64,000 bases of DNA. Origin: Geosporobacter subterraneus DSM 17957. GTDB lineage: Bacteria; Bacillota; Clostridia; Peptostreptococcales; Thermotaleaceae. The stretch covers positions 112,246 to 176,245 of the forward strand of contig NZ_FQZV01000003.1 of the NCBI RefSeq assembly GCF_900142145.1. Reading direction: 5' to 3'. Numbering within the stretch: position 1 is the stretch's first letter; each line of letters begins with the position of its first letter. The translations under genes were made by a program, and so were the position numbers. The notes below the pieces were generated by a model. That model made no database searches. It was not told the DNA's origin and was given only the letters and a program-made list of their open reading frames with translations. Positions 44,532-53,963 of the stretch are shown piece by piece.

Positions 44532-45701
44532 ATGATTCAACGGGTGAATATTCTTGTATTAGATAGTGTAGGGATTGGAGAGCTGCCAGATTCTCCAGCC
44601 TTTGGTGATAATGGTGTAAATACCTTCGGCAACCTTGTAAAGGCCTGTGGTGGTATTCATATTCCAAACCTTTTAAAGCTGGGTTTTGGAAATATTGAAG
44701 GGGTAGAAGGGGTAGAGGCCTCAGAATCTCCATTAGGAGCTTATGGCAGAGCTGCTGAAATATCTAATGGCAAGGATACTACAACAGGTCATTGGGAGAT
44801 TGCAGGACTTCATATTGAACAGCCTTTTCAAACCTACCCTGATGGTTTCCCAAAATTTATTATGGATGCATTCGAAGAAAAAATCGGTAGAAAAACCCTT
44901 GGAAATATTCCGGCTTCCGGTACCGAGATTATCGAAAGACTGGGTGAGGAGCATATGCAAACAGGTTCTCCTATTATCTATACTTCAGCGGACAGCGTAT
45001 TTCAGATCGCTGCTCATGAAGAAATAATACCGATAGACGAATTGTACCGGATTTGTGAGATTGCAAGAGAAATGCTGGTAGGTGAAGTTCAAGTGGCAAG
45101 GGTAATCGCCCGTCCATTTACTGGATCTCCCGGAAAGTTTGAAAGAACTTCCAACCGAAGAGATTACTCCGTGAGTCCCTTTGCCCCTACATTGCTGGAC
45201 ACTGCAAAGGATAAGGGACTTGATGTAATTGCAGTGGGAAAAATTGAAGATATTTTCAACGGACAGGGTATTACGGAGGCCGTTCATACAAAGGATAATA
45301 TGGATGGTGTTGATCAAACCATTGCTTATCTAAAAAAAGAAAATAGGGGCATCATTTTTACCAATTTAGTAGATTTTGACGCTAAATATGGTCATCGAAG
45401 AGACCCTGAAGGATATCGGCTGGCACTTGAAGCCTTTGATCAGCGGCTCCCGGAATTATTAGAGAATCTGGGTGAAGATGATATTATTATATTAACTGCA
45501 GATCATGGAAATGATCCTACCTATATGGGAACAGATCATACACGGGAATATATTCCTATTGTGGTTTACGGTAAAAAAGTAAAGCAAAATGTAAATATCG
45601 GAACGAGGAGCTCTTTTGCAGATATCGCTGCAACTGTGGCAGATTTGCTGGATTTAGAGAAGCCCGCCGTGGGTGTCAGCTTTAAGGACCTTATCATTTA
45701 G
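44532..45701 (+). CDS. deoB: Phosphopentomutase
   Basis: Interconverts ribose/deoxyribose 1- and 5-phosphate in nucleoside salvage. The 389-residue product belongs to the alkaline phosphatase superfamily, with metal ligands visible in DSVGIGELPD, KDTTTGHWE (phospho-Thr loop), and TADHGNDPTYMGTDHTRE. ATG 44532 follows GAGGAGG. It works with the pyrimidine-nucleoside phosphorylase encoded next. Confidence 0.97.
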   Translation: MIQRVNILVLDSVGIGELPDSPAFGDNGVNTFGNLVKACGGIHIPNLLKLGFGNIEGVEGVEASESPLGAYGRAAEISNGKDTTTGHWEIAGLHIEQPFQTYPDGFPKFIMDAFEEKIGRKTLGNIPASGTEIIERLGEEHMQTGSPIIYTSADSVFQIAAHEEIIPIDELYRICEIAREMLVGEVQVARVIARPFTGSPGKFERTSNRRDYSVSPFAPTLLDTAKDKGLDVIAVGKIEDIFNGQGITEAVHTKDNMDGVDQTIAYLKKENRGIIFTNLVDFDAKYGHRRDPEGYRLALEAFDQRLPELLENLGEDDIIILTADHGNDPTYMGTDHTREYIPIVVYGKKVKQNVNIGTRSSFADIAATVADLLDLEKPAVGVSFKDLII

Positions 45702-45737
45702 AATTTCCATTGATGGATCATAAGGGGTGACGTTAAC

Positions 45738-47063
45738 ATGAGAATGTATGATATTATTTATAAGAAACGCCAGGGCTTATCCTTAAGCAAAGAAGAAATC
45801 GAATTTTTTGTGAAAGGCTATACAGAGGGGAGTATTCCGGATTACCAGGCCTCTGCTTTAATGATGGCTATCTATTTTAATAAAATGTCCAAGGAAGAAA
45901 CCTTCTATCTCACAGATGCAATGATGCGCTCGGGAGACCAAATTGATTTATCCCAAATCGAAGGTATTAAGGTTGATAAGCATAGCACCGGAGGAGTAGG
46001 GGATACCACCACACTGATTGTAGGTCCCCTGGTAGCTGCCTGTGGTGTTCCTGTTGCTAAAATGTCCGGGAGAGGACTAGGACATACTGGGGGTACCATC
46101 GACAAGCTGGAGTCTATCCGTGGCTTTCATGTGGAGATTTCCAGCGAGGAATTTTTTCGTAATGTAAACGAAATCAAGCTGGCTGTCATCGGTCAGTCAG
46201 GAGATTTAGCTCCTGCAGATAAAAAGCTGTACGCCCTGCGTGATGTTACTGCAACTGTAGATAATATTTCTCTTATTGCCAGCAGTATCATGAGTAAAAA
46301 GTTAGCTGCAGGTGCAAATGCTATTTTATTGGATGTTAAAGTGGGAAGCGGGGCCTTCATGAAGGATTTTGAAAATGCCGCCAGTTTAGCCCTAGAAATG
46401 GTTGAAATCGGCAGCACAATGGGCAGGGAAACCATTGCTGTGTTGACAGATATGGATCAACCCTTAGGAAACGCTGTAGGAAACAGCCTAGAGGTTCTTG
46501 AGGCTATTCATGTGCTGCATAACCGGGGTCCGGAGGATCTTCGGGCACTTTGTATAAAATTGGCAAGCTATATGGTGCTTCTTGCTAGAAAGACGAATAC
46601 GCTTTCTGAAGCTGAGGCAATGGTTGTGGAAAAGCTTGAATCTGGTGCTGCATTGGAAAAATTCAAAGCCTTTATTCAAGCTCAGGGCGGAGAACTTGCA
46701 GTAATTGACAATCCCCAGCTTCTACCTCAAGCAAAATATAAGAAGAATGTATTAGCTGCAATGGATGGCTATATTGAAGCGGTTAAAGCCGATGATGTTG
46801 GTCTGGCTGCATTGAACCTGGGAGCTGGAAGGGAAACAAAGGATTCAGTCATTGACTTGGCTGCCGGTGTGATGATGTTGAAAAAAGTGGGTGATCCTGT
46901 TTCTATGGGTGACGTTATAGCCGAATTGTACACGAATGATGAAAGTAAGCTGGAATCAGCTATGGGCATTCTGAACAGTGCTATAGCCTACACGGATCAA
47001 AAAGTCGAAAAACCTAAATTGATCAAGGCAGTTGTAACGAAAAAGGGAATTCAGGAATTATAA
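45738..47063 (+). CDS. pdp: Pyrimidine-nucleoside phosphorylase
   Basis: Splits uridine and thymidine with phosphate to free base and (deoxy)ribose-1-phosphate, which DeoB then isomerises. The 441-residue product has an N-terminal helical domain, the phosphate-binding HSTGGVGDTTTL (about residue 80), the family signature SGRGLGHTGGTIDKLES (about 111-127) and a C-terminal domain. ATG 45738 follows AAGGGGTGAC; ATG 45744 is an alternative. Confidence 0.95.
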   Translation: MRMYDIIYKKRQGLSLSKEEIEFFVKGYTEGSIPDYQASALMMAIYFNKMSKEETFYLTDAMMRSGDQIDLSQIEGIKVDKHSTGGVGDTTTLIVGPLVAACGVPVAKMSGRGLGHTGGTIDKLESIRGFHVEISSEEFFRNVNEIKLAVIGQSGDLAPADKKLYALRDVTATVDNISLIASSIMSKKLAAGANAILLDVKVGSGAFMKDFENAASLALEMVEIGSTMGRETIAVLTDMDQPLGNAVGNSLEVLEAIHVLHNRGPEDLRALCIKLASYMVLLARKTNTLSEAEAMVVEKLESGAALEKFKAFIQAQGGELAVIDNPQLLPQAKYKKNVLAAMDGYIEAVKADDVGLAALNLGAGRETKDSVIDLAAGVMMLKKVGDPVSMGDVIAELYTNDESKLESAMGILNSAIAYTDQKVEKPKLIKAVVTKKGIQEL

Positions 47064-47156
47064 CAGATACATTCATCAATTGAATTGTGTTCCTTGCATA
47101 ACTGGAATCTTGACTGGTTAAGCTAAGATTAAAAGATAATGCAAGGAGGACATGTG

Positions 47157-48332
47157 ATGAGGTGTAAACTACATAGAATATTGTTTATATTTGTTGCTGT
47201 GACGATTGTTTTAAACTCGGTCTTTTTTCCAGTCTATGGTGAAGAATTTGATGTAGATGCGAAGTCTGCCATTCTTATGGATGCATCTACCGGAAAAATA
47301 CTATATGAAAAGAATATTCATGATAAATTGCCTCCAGCCAGCGTAACAAAGATTATGACCATGCTGCTGGCGATGGAAGCCTTAGAGATAAAGCAAATTT
47401 CACTGGAGGATAAAGTCATCATCAGTGAGAGAGCCTCTAAAATGGGGGGAAGCCAGCTATATCTTGAGCCTAATGAAGAGAAGACAGTGGAAGAATTGAT
47501 GAAAGGAATCGCCCTCGCCTCCGCCAATGATGGCTGCGTTGCAATTGCAGAGCATATCAGTGGAACTGAAGAAATGTTTGTAAAGAGAATGAATGAGCGG
47601 GCTAAGGAGCTGGGCATGAATGATACCCAATTTATGAATACCAATGGGCTGCCCCAGGATGGTCATTACACCAGTGCCTATGATATCGCCATTATGTCTA
47701 AGGAACTTCTGAAGTATCCTAAAGTGCATGATTGGTTAACGATCTGGATGTCCAATATAAAAGTTGGACTGCCCAACAAGCGCCAGACAACGATTGAATT
47801 GGTAAATACAAATAAATTGATTCGAACCTATCCAGGTGCTCATGGAATCAAAACCGGGTATACCTCTGAGGCCAGATATTGTCTCTCTGCTTCTGCTGTA
47901 AAAAATAACCTGACGCTCATAGCAGTGATTTTAGGCAGTCCAACCTCAGATATTCGATTTGCTGAGGCAAAGAAACTGCTTAACTATGGTTTTGCCTCCT
48001 TTAGCGCAGTTCCTATCGTCCGTAAGGGAGAAGTTATTGATGAACTTCAGGTTGAAAAGGGTAAAGCATATACTGTAAAAGCTATTGCGAAGGATCATTT
48101 AAATGCTTTGGTAAAGAAGGGTGAAGAGAATAATGTGCAAAAAGAAATTATTCTACCAAAGCAAATCAAAGCACCCTTTGCCGCAGGCGAAAAAATTGGT
48201 GAAGTAATCGCTACAAAGGATGGTCAGGAAATCGGGCGCATGGATATTGTAACAGATGTTGAAGTACCGAAGGCATCCTTAATTGATATATTTGGAAAGA
48301 TGGTAAAGCGCGTTTCAAAACCCAGTAAATAA
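47157..48332 (+). CDS. dacF: D-alanyl-D-alanine carboxypeptidase DacF-type
   Basis: Penicillin-binding peptidase (S11) trimming peptidoglycan stem peptides. The 391-residue product has a signal peptide (about 1-29), catalytic S62-V-T-K65, the SxN motif in LASANDG, the KTG in HGIKTGYT, and a C-terminal domain with an amphipathic tail. ATG 47157 is 6 bases from AAGGAGGA. In B. subtilis the DacF gene is just before the spoIIA operon; here a terminator and a CCA-type gene follow instead. Confidence 0.93.
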   Translation: MRCKLHRILFIFVAVTIVLNSVFFPVYGEEFDVDAKSAILMDASTGKILYEKNIHDKLPPASVTKIMTMLLAMEALEIKQISLEDKVIISERASKMGGSQLYLEPNEEKTVEELMKGIALASANDGCVAIAEHISGTEEMFVKRMNERAKELGMNDTQFMNTNGLPQDGHYTSAYDIAIMSKELLKYPKVHDWLTIWMSNIKVGLPNKRQTTIELVNTNKLIRTYPGAHGIKTGYTSEARYCLSASAVKNNLTLIAVILGSPTSDIRFAEAKKLLNYGFASFSAVPIVRKGEVIDELQVEKGKAYTVKAIAKDHLNALVKKGEENNVQKEIILPKQIKAPFAAGEKIGEVIATKDGQEIGRMDIVTDVEVPKASLIDIFGKMVKRVSKPSK

Positions 48333-48344
48333 AAGGTGTTTATG

Positions 48345-48378
48345 AAAGCAATTGTCCAGACAATTGCTTTCTTTTTGT
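48345..48378 (+). terminator. Intrinsic terminator after dacF
   Basis: AAAGCAATTGT pairs with ACAATTGCTTT, followed by CTTTTTG. Confidence 0.92.
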
Positions 48379-48470
48379 TTATAAGCAGGTTATGGTATAA
48401 TATATAATCAAAATAATGCTTTAGCTGAGCTTTATTAACATAGATATGTGATTAATAAATTTAACATTCA

Positions 48471-48570
48471 GCGGAACGGCACAGAGGCCGTTCCCTACAT
48501 AAACCTCAATAGAAATGTAGGGATCGACGCCCTCGTCGTTCCAAATATGCATTAGGATTCTCAGTTACAT
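48471..48570. repeat. Dispersed palindromic repeat, copy D
   Basis: Module GCGGAACGGC..CCCTACAT and module TGTAGGGATCGACGCCC..GTTCC in head-to-head orientation, the same architecture as copy C in inverted orientation. It lies in the gap before the CCA-type gene. Confidence 0.8.
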
Positions 48571-48593
48571 ATCAATAAGCAGGAGAGATTTAG

Positions 48594-49928
48594 ATGGTTA
48601 ATACAGACAAACAGTGCCAAAGACGTATTGATTGGAACCTTTTTTTAAGCTATATTAAAAAGGATGAATATGTACAATTGCTCTCAGAAATAGATGCGCT
48701 TTGTCAATCTGCAGGCTGTAATGCCTATATTGTAGGTGGTGCGGTGCGAGACTACTTTCTAAGGATGGATAGCTGTGATATGGATATCGTCATAGAAGGC
48801 AATGGAATGATCTTTGCCAAAAGCCTTGGAGAGAAGCTTAACTATATCGTAAAAACCTATGAACCATTTTTAACAGCAACGATGCAGCTTCCTTCAGGTC
48901 AAAAGATTGATTTTATCACCAGCAGGAAAGAGGTATATCTGAAGCCTGCTGCATTGCCAATCATTATTCCGGCTGGATTGATTGAAGACTTGAAGCGTCG
49001 CGATTTTTCAATAAATAGTTTAGCAATTCAGTTAAATGGCAGGGATAAAGGAAGATTTTATGACTTGTTCGGTGGACTTCAGGATCTAAAGGATAAAAAA
49101 ATCCGTATTCTACACGATGACAGTTTTTTGGATGATCCTACCCGTATTTTTCGTGCAGTTAGATATGCAGTACGTCTTGATTTTAAGATAGAAAAGCACA
49201 CGAAATCTCTTATAGCAAAAGCGCTTGCAGAGAAAGCAGTGGCAAGCCTAAGCAGTGAGCGGCTGTCTAACAGCTTTTTATCCGTGCTCTCTGAAGAGAA
49301 AACAGCCATATGCATGGAAGAATTAAACCGTCTGGGAGTACTGGCTGAGATTTTTTTACAGGGATCCTTTTCAATAAATGAATTGAGAAAGATGGATGAC
49401 GATAAAATCATCAGGTATAATGTACTTTTTGAGTCCCCCGGCATTTCCTGTGATCCAGTGCTTTTAAAACTGTTATTATTCTTCTTTCCATGTAGTTTAT
49501 CCGATTGGCAGTCAATAAAGCGTGTATTATCCTTTGACAAAAAATATAGTCATTGTGTCTTACAAATGATAGAATATAGAGAGAAATTTATGGATACGCT
49601 TCAGCAGTCACATTTGAGCCCTGCAGAGGTATATCAACTGCTACGACCTCTGTATACAGAGGTGATTCTGTGTTTGCTGCTAGCCTGCGATCATCTTCAG
49701 ATTGAGCGTTATTGCATGATGTTCTTGCTGGATTCACAGCATATAAAGCTGCATGTCACTGGAAAAGATCTGTTAAACCTGGGAATAAAGCCTGGTGAGA
49801 TTTACGGCATTATTCTCAAGCAAGTTTTAGCAGCCAAGCTCGATCATAAAATTGTTACTTATGAGGATGAAATAGCGTATGTCCGTTCTTTATTGGAAAA
49901 TAAGTTCTATCAAGATTTGTCTGAATAA
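48594..49928 (+). CDS. CCA-adding enzyme / poly(A) polymerase family nucleotidyltransferase
   Basis: 444-residue class II nucleotidyltransferase. The GGAVRD motif and the catalytic D-x-D (CDMDIVI) are near residue 50-65; an RRDFSINSLA motif (near 140) and a DDPTRIFRAVRYAVRL motif (near 180) follow. The tail is helical. Family enzymes add CCA to tRNA or poly(A); in Clostridia both types exist, and I cannot decide from motifs alone. No HD domain was seen. ATG 48594 follows AGGAGAGA. Confidence 0.85.
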   Translation: MVNTDKQCQRRIDWNLFLSYIKKDEYVQLLSEIDALCQSAGCNAYIVGGAVRDYFLRMDSCDMDIVIEGNGMIFAKSLGEKLNYIVKTYEPFLTATMQLPSGQKIDFITSRKEVYLKPAALPIIIPAGLIEDLKRRDFSINSLAIQLNGRDKGRFYDLFGGLQDLKDKKIRILHDDSFLDDPTRIFRAVRYAVRLDFKIEKHTKSLIAKALAEKAVASLSSERLSNSFLSVLSEEKTAICMEELNRLGVLAEIFLQGSFSINELRKMDDDKIIRYNVLFESPGISCDPVLLKLLLFFFPCSLSDWQSIKRVLSFDKKYSHCVLQMIEYREKFMDTLQQSHLSPAEVYQLLRPLYTEVILCLLLACDHLQIERYCMMFLLDSQHIKLHVTGKDLLNLGIKPGEIYGIILKQVLAAKLDHKIVTYEDEIAYVRSLLENKFYQDLSE

Positions 49929-49945
49929 AGGAGTAGGTGGATGTC

Positions 49946-50701
49946 TTGTCTTATAATGTAAAACTTGAGACCTTTGAAGGTCCCTTTGATCTACTGTTTC
50001 ACTTAATTGAAAAAGAAGAAGTAGATATCTATGATATTCCTATCTCTAAGATTACCGCTCAATATCTAGGCTATATTGAAGAAATGCAGCGGGTGGATTT
50101 GGATGTAGCCAGCGAGTTTTTGCTGATGGCTGCTACTTTGATAGAAATCAAGTCTAAAATGCTGTTACCAAATACCAAGGATGAGCAATTGGCTTTAGAT
50201 ATGGACGATATTGATCCGAGACAGGATTTGATTACCCGATTGATTGAATATAAGAAGTATAAAAATATTGCCCTGGAATTGAAAAAGCGGGAAGAAGAGT
50301 GTCGAAAAATATTTTATAAGCCTCAGGAACAACTGGATGAGTTTATTAAATATGAATCCAATGAGGTACAGGATATGAATATCACTGACCTGATAAATGC
50401 TGTGAATAATATTTTCCAAAAAAGAAAAAACATCCATGTAACAAAATTTTTTGTTAATGAGATTAAACGGGAAGAAATCTCTATTGAGATGAAAATGAAA
50501 GAAATAAGAGACTATCTTATGCTAAAAGCTTCAGTGCGTTTCGATGAGTTATTCCAAGATGCTTTAAATAAGCGTGAGATCATCGCAACCTTTATTGCTT
50601 TACTGGAGCTGATGAAATTGAATTTTATCGTAGTACAGCAAAATAACATTTTTGGTGATATATGGGTAAAAAGAAGAATATGTATGAATGAGGTGCAGTA
50701 G
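49946..50701 (+). CDS. scpA: Segregation and condensation protein ScpA
   Basis: Kleisin subunit of the SMC-ScpAB condensin. The 251-residue product has the signature FEGPFDLLFHLIEKEEVDIY at the N-terminus, a helical linker and a winged-helix C-terminus. TTG 49946 is preferred (AGGTGG 5 bases upstream); GTG 49937 also lies in frame. It directly precedes scpB with no gap. Confidence 0.95.
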   Translation: MSYNVKLETFEGPFDLLFHLIEKEEVDIYDIPISKITAQYLGYIEEMQRVDLDVASEFLLMAATLIEIKSKMLLPNTKDEQLALDMDDIDPRQDLITRLIEYKKYKNIALELKKREEECRKIFYKPQEQLDEFIKYESNEVQDMNITDLINAVNNIFQKRKNIHVTKFFVNEIKREEISIEMKMKEIRDYLMLKASVRFDELFQDALNKREIIATFIALLELMKLNFIVVQQNNIFGDIWVKRRICMNEVQ

Positions 50702-51271
50702 GTGGAAGAAAAAGAGAAGGAACGACAGATAAAATCTATGATTGAGTCAATGCTGTTTATATGGGGTGATCCGTTATCGGCAAAAAATATGGCAGATGCA
50801 CTCAACCTTCCTACGGAGTATATAAGGAAGTGTGTACTGGAGCTAAAAAGAGATCTGGAGAAAGAGGATAGAGGGATTCAGATCATAGAAATCAACAATA
50901 GCTTTCAAATGTGTACAAATGGCAAGCATTATGAAGCTATACAAGCTCTGTGTACACCAGTGCAAAATAAAGGATTGACACAAGCTGCCTTAGAGGTGCT
51001 AGCCATTATAGCTTACAAGCAACCCATTACCAGACATGAGATTGAAGCCATTCGTGGTGTTAAAAGCGATAAAGCTATCAATACGCTTTTCGAAAAAGGA
51101 TTGATTACCGAAAGCGGAAGGTTGGAAAAAACCGGAAGGCCGATTTTATATGGTACTACAGACAATTTTTTGAAATCCTTTGGCCTAAGTTCATTAAAGG
51201 ACTTGCCTGAAATAAGTGAGTTTGATAAATTAGATTTTCAAGAAATAATCACCCCAGGAACCGAAAGCTAG
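50702..51271 (+). CDS. scpB: Segregation and condensation protein ScpB
   Basis: Dimeric winged-helix partner of ScpA. The 189-residue product has the family motif SMLFIWGDPLS at the start and LEVLAIIAYKQPITRHEIEA and GRPILYGTT in the second winged helix. GTG 50702 comes immediately after the scpA stop and is preceded by GAGGTG. Confidence 0.96.
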   Translation: MEEKEKERQIKSMIESMLFIWGDPLSAKNMADALNLPTEYIRKCVLELKRDLEKEDRGIQIIEINNSFQMCTNGKHYEAIQALCTPVQNKGLTQAALEVLAIIAYKQPITRHEIEAIRGVKSDKAINTLFEKGLITESGRLEKTGRPILYGTTDNFLKSFGLSSLKDLPEISEFDKLDFQEIITPGTES

Positions 51272-51298
51272 GCTTCTGCAACTGGGGTGATTTCTTTA
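51246..51298. terminator. Bidirectional terminator between scpB and speB
   Basis: AATCACCCCA (51247-51256, inside the end of scpB) pairs with TGGGGTGATT (51283-51292) with a T-run on either strand. It serves the two convergent genes. Confidence 0.75.
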
Positions 51299-52147
51299 TA
51301 ATATGAGCATTAGTTCTCTTAGAATTTTTGATGCAACTGCAGTAGATACGCCTGTTGGATCATAGTCAGGAGCCAGTTCTACAACATCGGCGCCAACAAT
51401 ATTCAGCCCATCCAGCTTTTGTAAAATATCTAACATATCCTTGAAGGTAATGCCTCCCGGTTCCGGCGTACCGGTTCCCGGAAAAATAGAAGGATCTAGA
51501 ATATCTAAATCTATGGTTACATAAACCGGTTTGTCTTTAATTTTCTGCACAGCCTCATCTAAACGATCATATCCATATTTATTCATAAAGGTATGGCCTT
51601 CTTTTTCAGCCCAATAAAATTCTTCCTTAAGACCAGACCGAATACCAAATTGATATATCCTTCCATCACCTAAAAAGTCCCAAATCTGCTTAATGACAGT
51701 AGCATGGGATAGTTCTTCGCCCATATAATCCCCACGAAGGTCTGTATGCGCATCAAAGTGCAGCAATACCAGGTCTGGGTGTTTTTCAAACAGAGCAGAT
51801 ACGACAGGTAGGGTTACCAAATGTTCTCCCCCAATCATCAGTGGCTTCTTTTGATGATTCATAATATGCTGTGCATATTCTTTAATGGTATCCAACACCG
51901 CATACTTGTTACCAAAGATCAAATCAATATCTCCGGCGTCATGGATTTTTCTATCCAATAGATCTCTATCTAAATAGGGACTGTAGGTCTCTAACCCATA
52001 AGAATCAATTCTTATTTTATTGGGTGCAAACCTTGAGCCTGGACGAAAAGAGCATGTTCCGTCAAAAGGGGCACCAAAGATGATAACGTCACTTTCCTCA
52101 AAGCTTTTCTCGCAGCCAATAAAGCAATAACGGTTAAAAAGTTCCAT
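51296..52147 (-). CDS. speB: Agmatinase (ureohydrolase) SpeB
   Basis: Mn2+-dependent ureohydrolase, most likely agmatine to putrescine and urea. The 283-residue product has metal ligands in GGEHL, HFDAHTDLRGD and TIDLDILDP. The start on the minus strand, ATG 52147, overlaps the end of speE by 14 bases, so the two form an operon. Arginase or guanidinobutyrase activity is possible, but pairing with spermidine synthase supports agmatinase. Confidence 0.9.
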   Translation of the reverse strand: MELFNRYCFIGCEKSFEESDVIIFGAPFDGTCSFRPGSRFAPNKIRIDSYGLETYSPYLDRDLLDRKIHDAGDIDLIFGNKYAVLDTIKEYAQHIMNHQKKPLMIGGEHLVTLPVVSALFEKHPDLVLLHFDAHTDLRGDYMGEELSHATVIKQIWDFLGDGRIYQFGIRSGLKEEFYWAEKEGHTFMNKYGYDRLDEAVQKIKDKPVYVTIDLDILDPSIFPGTGTPEPGGITFKDMLDILQKLDGLNIVGADVVELAPDYDPTGVSTAVASKILRELMLIL

Positions 52148-52988
52148 GCTCTATCTTCTCCTTCACATAATTCGGTAATGCAAAGCAACCTTTATGAAGA
52201 TCCGTATTATAGTATTTAGTTTTGATATTTAAGCCGTTCCATTGATCTTCCTTAAGATCATTTATTGGATGATACTTCTTTGATGCAAAATTAAAGAGCC
52301 AGTAGCCACCTGGATAAGTTGGTATATTGGCTTGATAAACATGTACGGAAGGGAACATTTTCTTTAATTTTTTATTAGAACTAATGCCCACTTCAAAAAA
52401 CTTTTCATAAACCGGGGTCTCGTTCTGATTGATAAGAATTCCATTTTCAGTAAGTGCAGCGTAGCAGTCGCTGTAAAATTCCGTTGTAAATAATCCTTCA
52501 CCGGGACCGATTGGATCTGTAGAGTCGATCAGAATCAAATCATAAACAGCTTCTTTTCCTTTTATGAATTTGATGCCATCTTCATATAAAACGGTAACTC
52601 TTGGGTTATCTACCTCACAGGATACAGCAGGAAAGTACTTTCTCGCAGCATCCACAACCAGCTTATCAATTTCTACCATATCTACATGTACGATATTTGG
52701 ATATTTCATCAATTCTCTTACGGTTCCGCCATCTCCACCGCCAATAACCAAAACATTTTTTATGTCTGGATTTACTGCCATGGAAACATGTACGATCATA
52801 TCGTGGTAGACAAATTCATCCTTTTCTGTAACCATAACAAGACCATCTAAGGTCATAAGCTTTCCATACTCGTATGTATCAAGAATATCCAGCTTTTGAA
52901 ATGCACTTTCTCCGGTAAATAAGTGTTCTTTTACCTGAAGGGAAAATCTGACATGATCTGTGTGACTCTCAGTGTACCATAAATCCAT
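52134..52988 (-). CDS. speE: Spermidine synthase SpeE
   Basis: Transfers an aminopropyl group from decarboxylated SAM to putrescine. The 284-residue product has the N-terminal beta domain, the SAM-type motif IGGGDGGTVRE and the aspartate loop DSTDPIGPGEGLF. ATG 52988 follows TAAGGAGGAA. With speB it supplies both polyamine-forming steps after agmatine. Arginine decarboxylase and SpeD are not in the window. Confidence 0.96.
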   Translation of the reverse strand: MDLWYTESHTDHVRFSLQVKEHLFTGESAFQKLDILDTYEYGKLMTLDGLVMVTEKDEFVYHDMIVHVSMAVNPDIKNVLVIGGGDGGTVRELMKYPNIVHVDMVEIDKLVVDAARKYFPAVSCEVDNPRVTVLYEDGIKFIKGKEAVYDLILIDSTDPIGPGEGLFTTEFYSDCYAALTENGILINQNETPVYEKFFEVGISSNKKLKKMFPSVHVYQANIPTYPGGYWLFNFASKKYHPINDLKEDQWNGLNIKTKYYNTDLHKGCFALPNYVKEKIEHGTF

Positions 52989-53010
52989 TTTTATTCCTCC
53001 TTAATTTCCA

Positions 53011-53041
53011 TAAATAAAGGCGGGAGCATAACCCCACCTTT
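53011..53041 (-). terminator. Hairpin between the XRE-cupin regulator and speE (minus strand)
   Basis: On the minus strand AAAGGTGGGG pairs with the CCCGCCTTT arm (one G-U pair), then ATTTA. It can end the regulator transcript or attenuate speE-speB. Any separate speE promoter is only weakly visible. Confidence 0.6.
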
Positions 53042-53180
53042 TTATTCAATTTCATTATTAAACAGCCATAGTAGGCTGCATGATGACTTCTTTTTATCTA
53101 TCATTTCCAAGATTCTTTTTTTTATCCGTGAAAGCAATGGTATATTCAAGCTATTTAAGAACTGTGCATCCACTAATCTG

Positions 53181-53720
53181 CTAGAAGGATGGAGGACTGG
53201 CTACCCAAAGAACTTCTGCCGGTTTATTCGTTGCGTTTTCTAAATAGTGAATTTTGCTGGATTTAAAGGAAAAGCTTTCACCTTTTTTCACCTTATATTT
53301 TTGCTTACCAATGCATAGATTAATGGTTCCTTTCAACACATATCCGAATTCTTCTCCCTTATGAGGAGATTCAATATTGCTGGTGCTGTTGGGATTAAGC
53401 GTAATAAGTATTGGTTCCATAGTGTTTTTTTGTGCATTGGGAATCAACCATGATATTTTGTATCCTAAATCCTCATTCTCTGTAGAATAGATATCTTCCT
53501 CAGTAAATACGATTTTGACCTCCAACTCCTCATTAAAAAAGTTTTTTATATCTGTACCAAGGGCCTCTAGAATATCCATTAGGGTTGCAATGGAAGGGGA
53601 AGTCAAATCTCTTTCAATCTGTGATATGAATCCCTTTGTCAGATCACAGCGCTGTGCCAGTTCGTCCTGAGTTAACTCATTCAATATTCTTAGCCTTTTA
53701 ATTTTCTCTCCAATATCCAT
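53181..53720 (-). CDS. XRE-family regulator with cupin sensor domain
   Basis: 179-residue PuuR-like regulator: an N-terminal helix-turn-helix (about 1-65, LTQDELAQRCDLTKGFISQI) and a cupin domain (about 105-178, GEEFGYVLKGTINLCIG, SSKIHYLENATNKPAEV). Family members sense small molecules such as polyamines. Encoded upstream of speE-speB on the same strand, it most likely controls them. ATG 53720 has GGGGTG 6 bases upstream; longer starts up to 53762 are open but weakly supported. Confidence 0.87.
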   Translation of the reverse strand: MDIGEKIKRLRILNELTQDELAQRCDLTKGFISQIERDLTSPSIATLMDILEALGTDIKNFFNEELEVKIVFTEEDIYSTENEDLGYKISWLIPNAQKNTMEPILITLNPNSTSNIESPHKGEEFGYVLKGTINLCIGKQKYKVKKGESFSFKSSKIHYLENATNKPAEVLWVASPPSF

Positions 53721-53809
53721 ACTCATCACCCCAGCTTCTATAAAGCCAAAATATTCATACAAAAGGCATAGGATTCTAATAAACCGGTAGTTTACTATTC
53801 CCTATATTT

Positions 53810-53823
53810 AGTTTTATTAAACT
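53810..53823. promoter_or_regulatory. Candidate operator, inverted repeat AGTTT-N4-AAACT
   Basis: Half-sites AGTTT and AAACT separated by 4 bases, just downstream of the minus-strand promoter at 53842-53869. The position suits autoregulation by the XRE-cupin protein. Confidence 0.45.
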
Positions 53824-53841
53824 TTTTGTTTACACATATTA

Positions 53842-53869
53842 AATATAAACGAAATATAAAAAAAGTCAA
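53842..53869 (-). promoter_or_regulatory. Sigma-A promoter of the XRE-cupin regulator
   Basis: On the minus strand TTGACT, a 16-base spacer, and TATATT. It points toward the regulator, about 120 bases before its start. Confidence 0.6.
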
Positions 53870-53963
53870 TACTTTTAGTAGCTTTTTGTCTGCTCTGCCT
53901 AGGTTTAATTTCATAATCACTTGGAAAAAATATACTTATTATTGGAAATTTGAGGTGGTTTTT

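Noticed and set aside
48594..49928. Definite call as tRNA CCA-adding enzyme
   Set aside because: Motifs do not separate CCA-adding enzymes from poly(A) polymerases, so the family name only is given.
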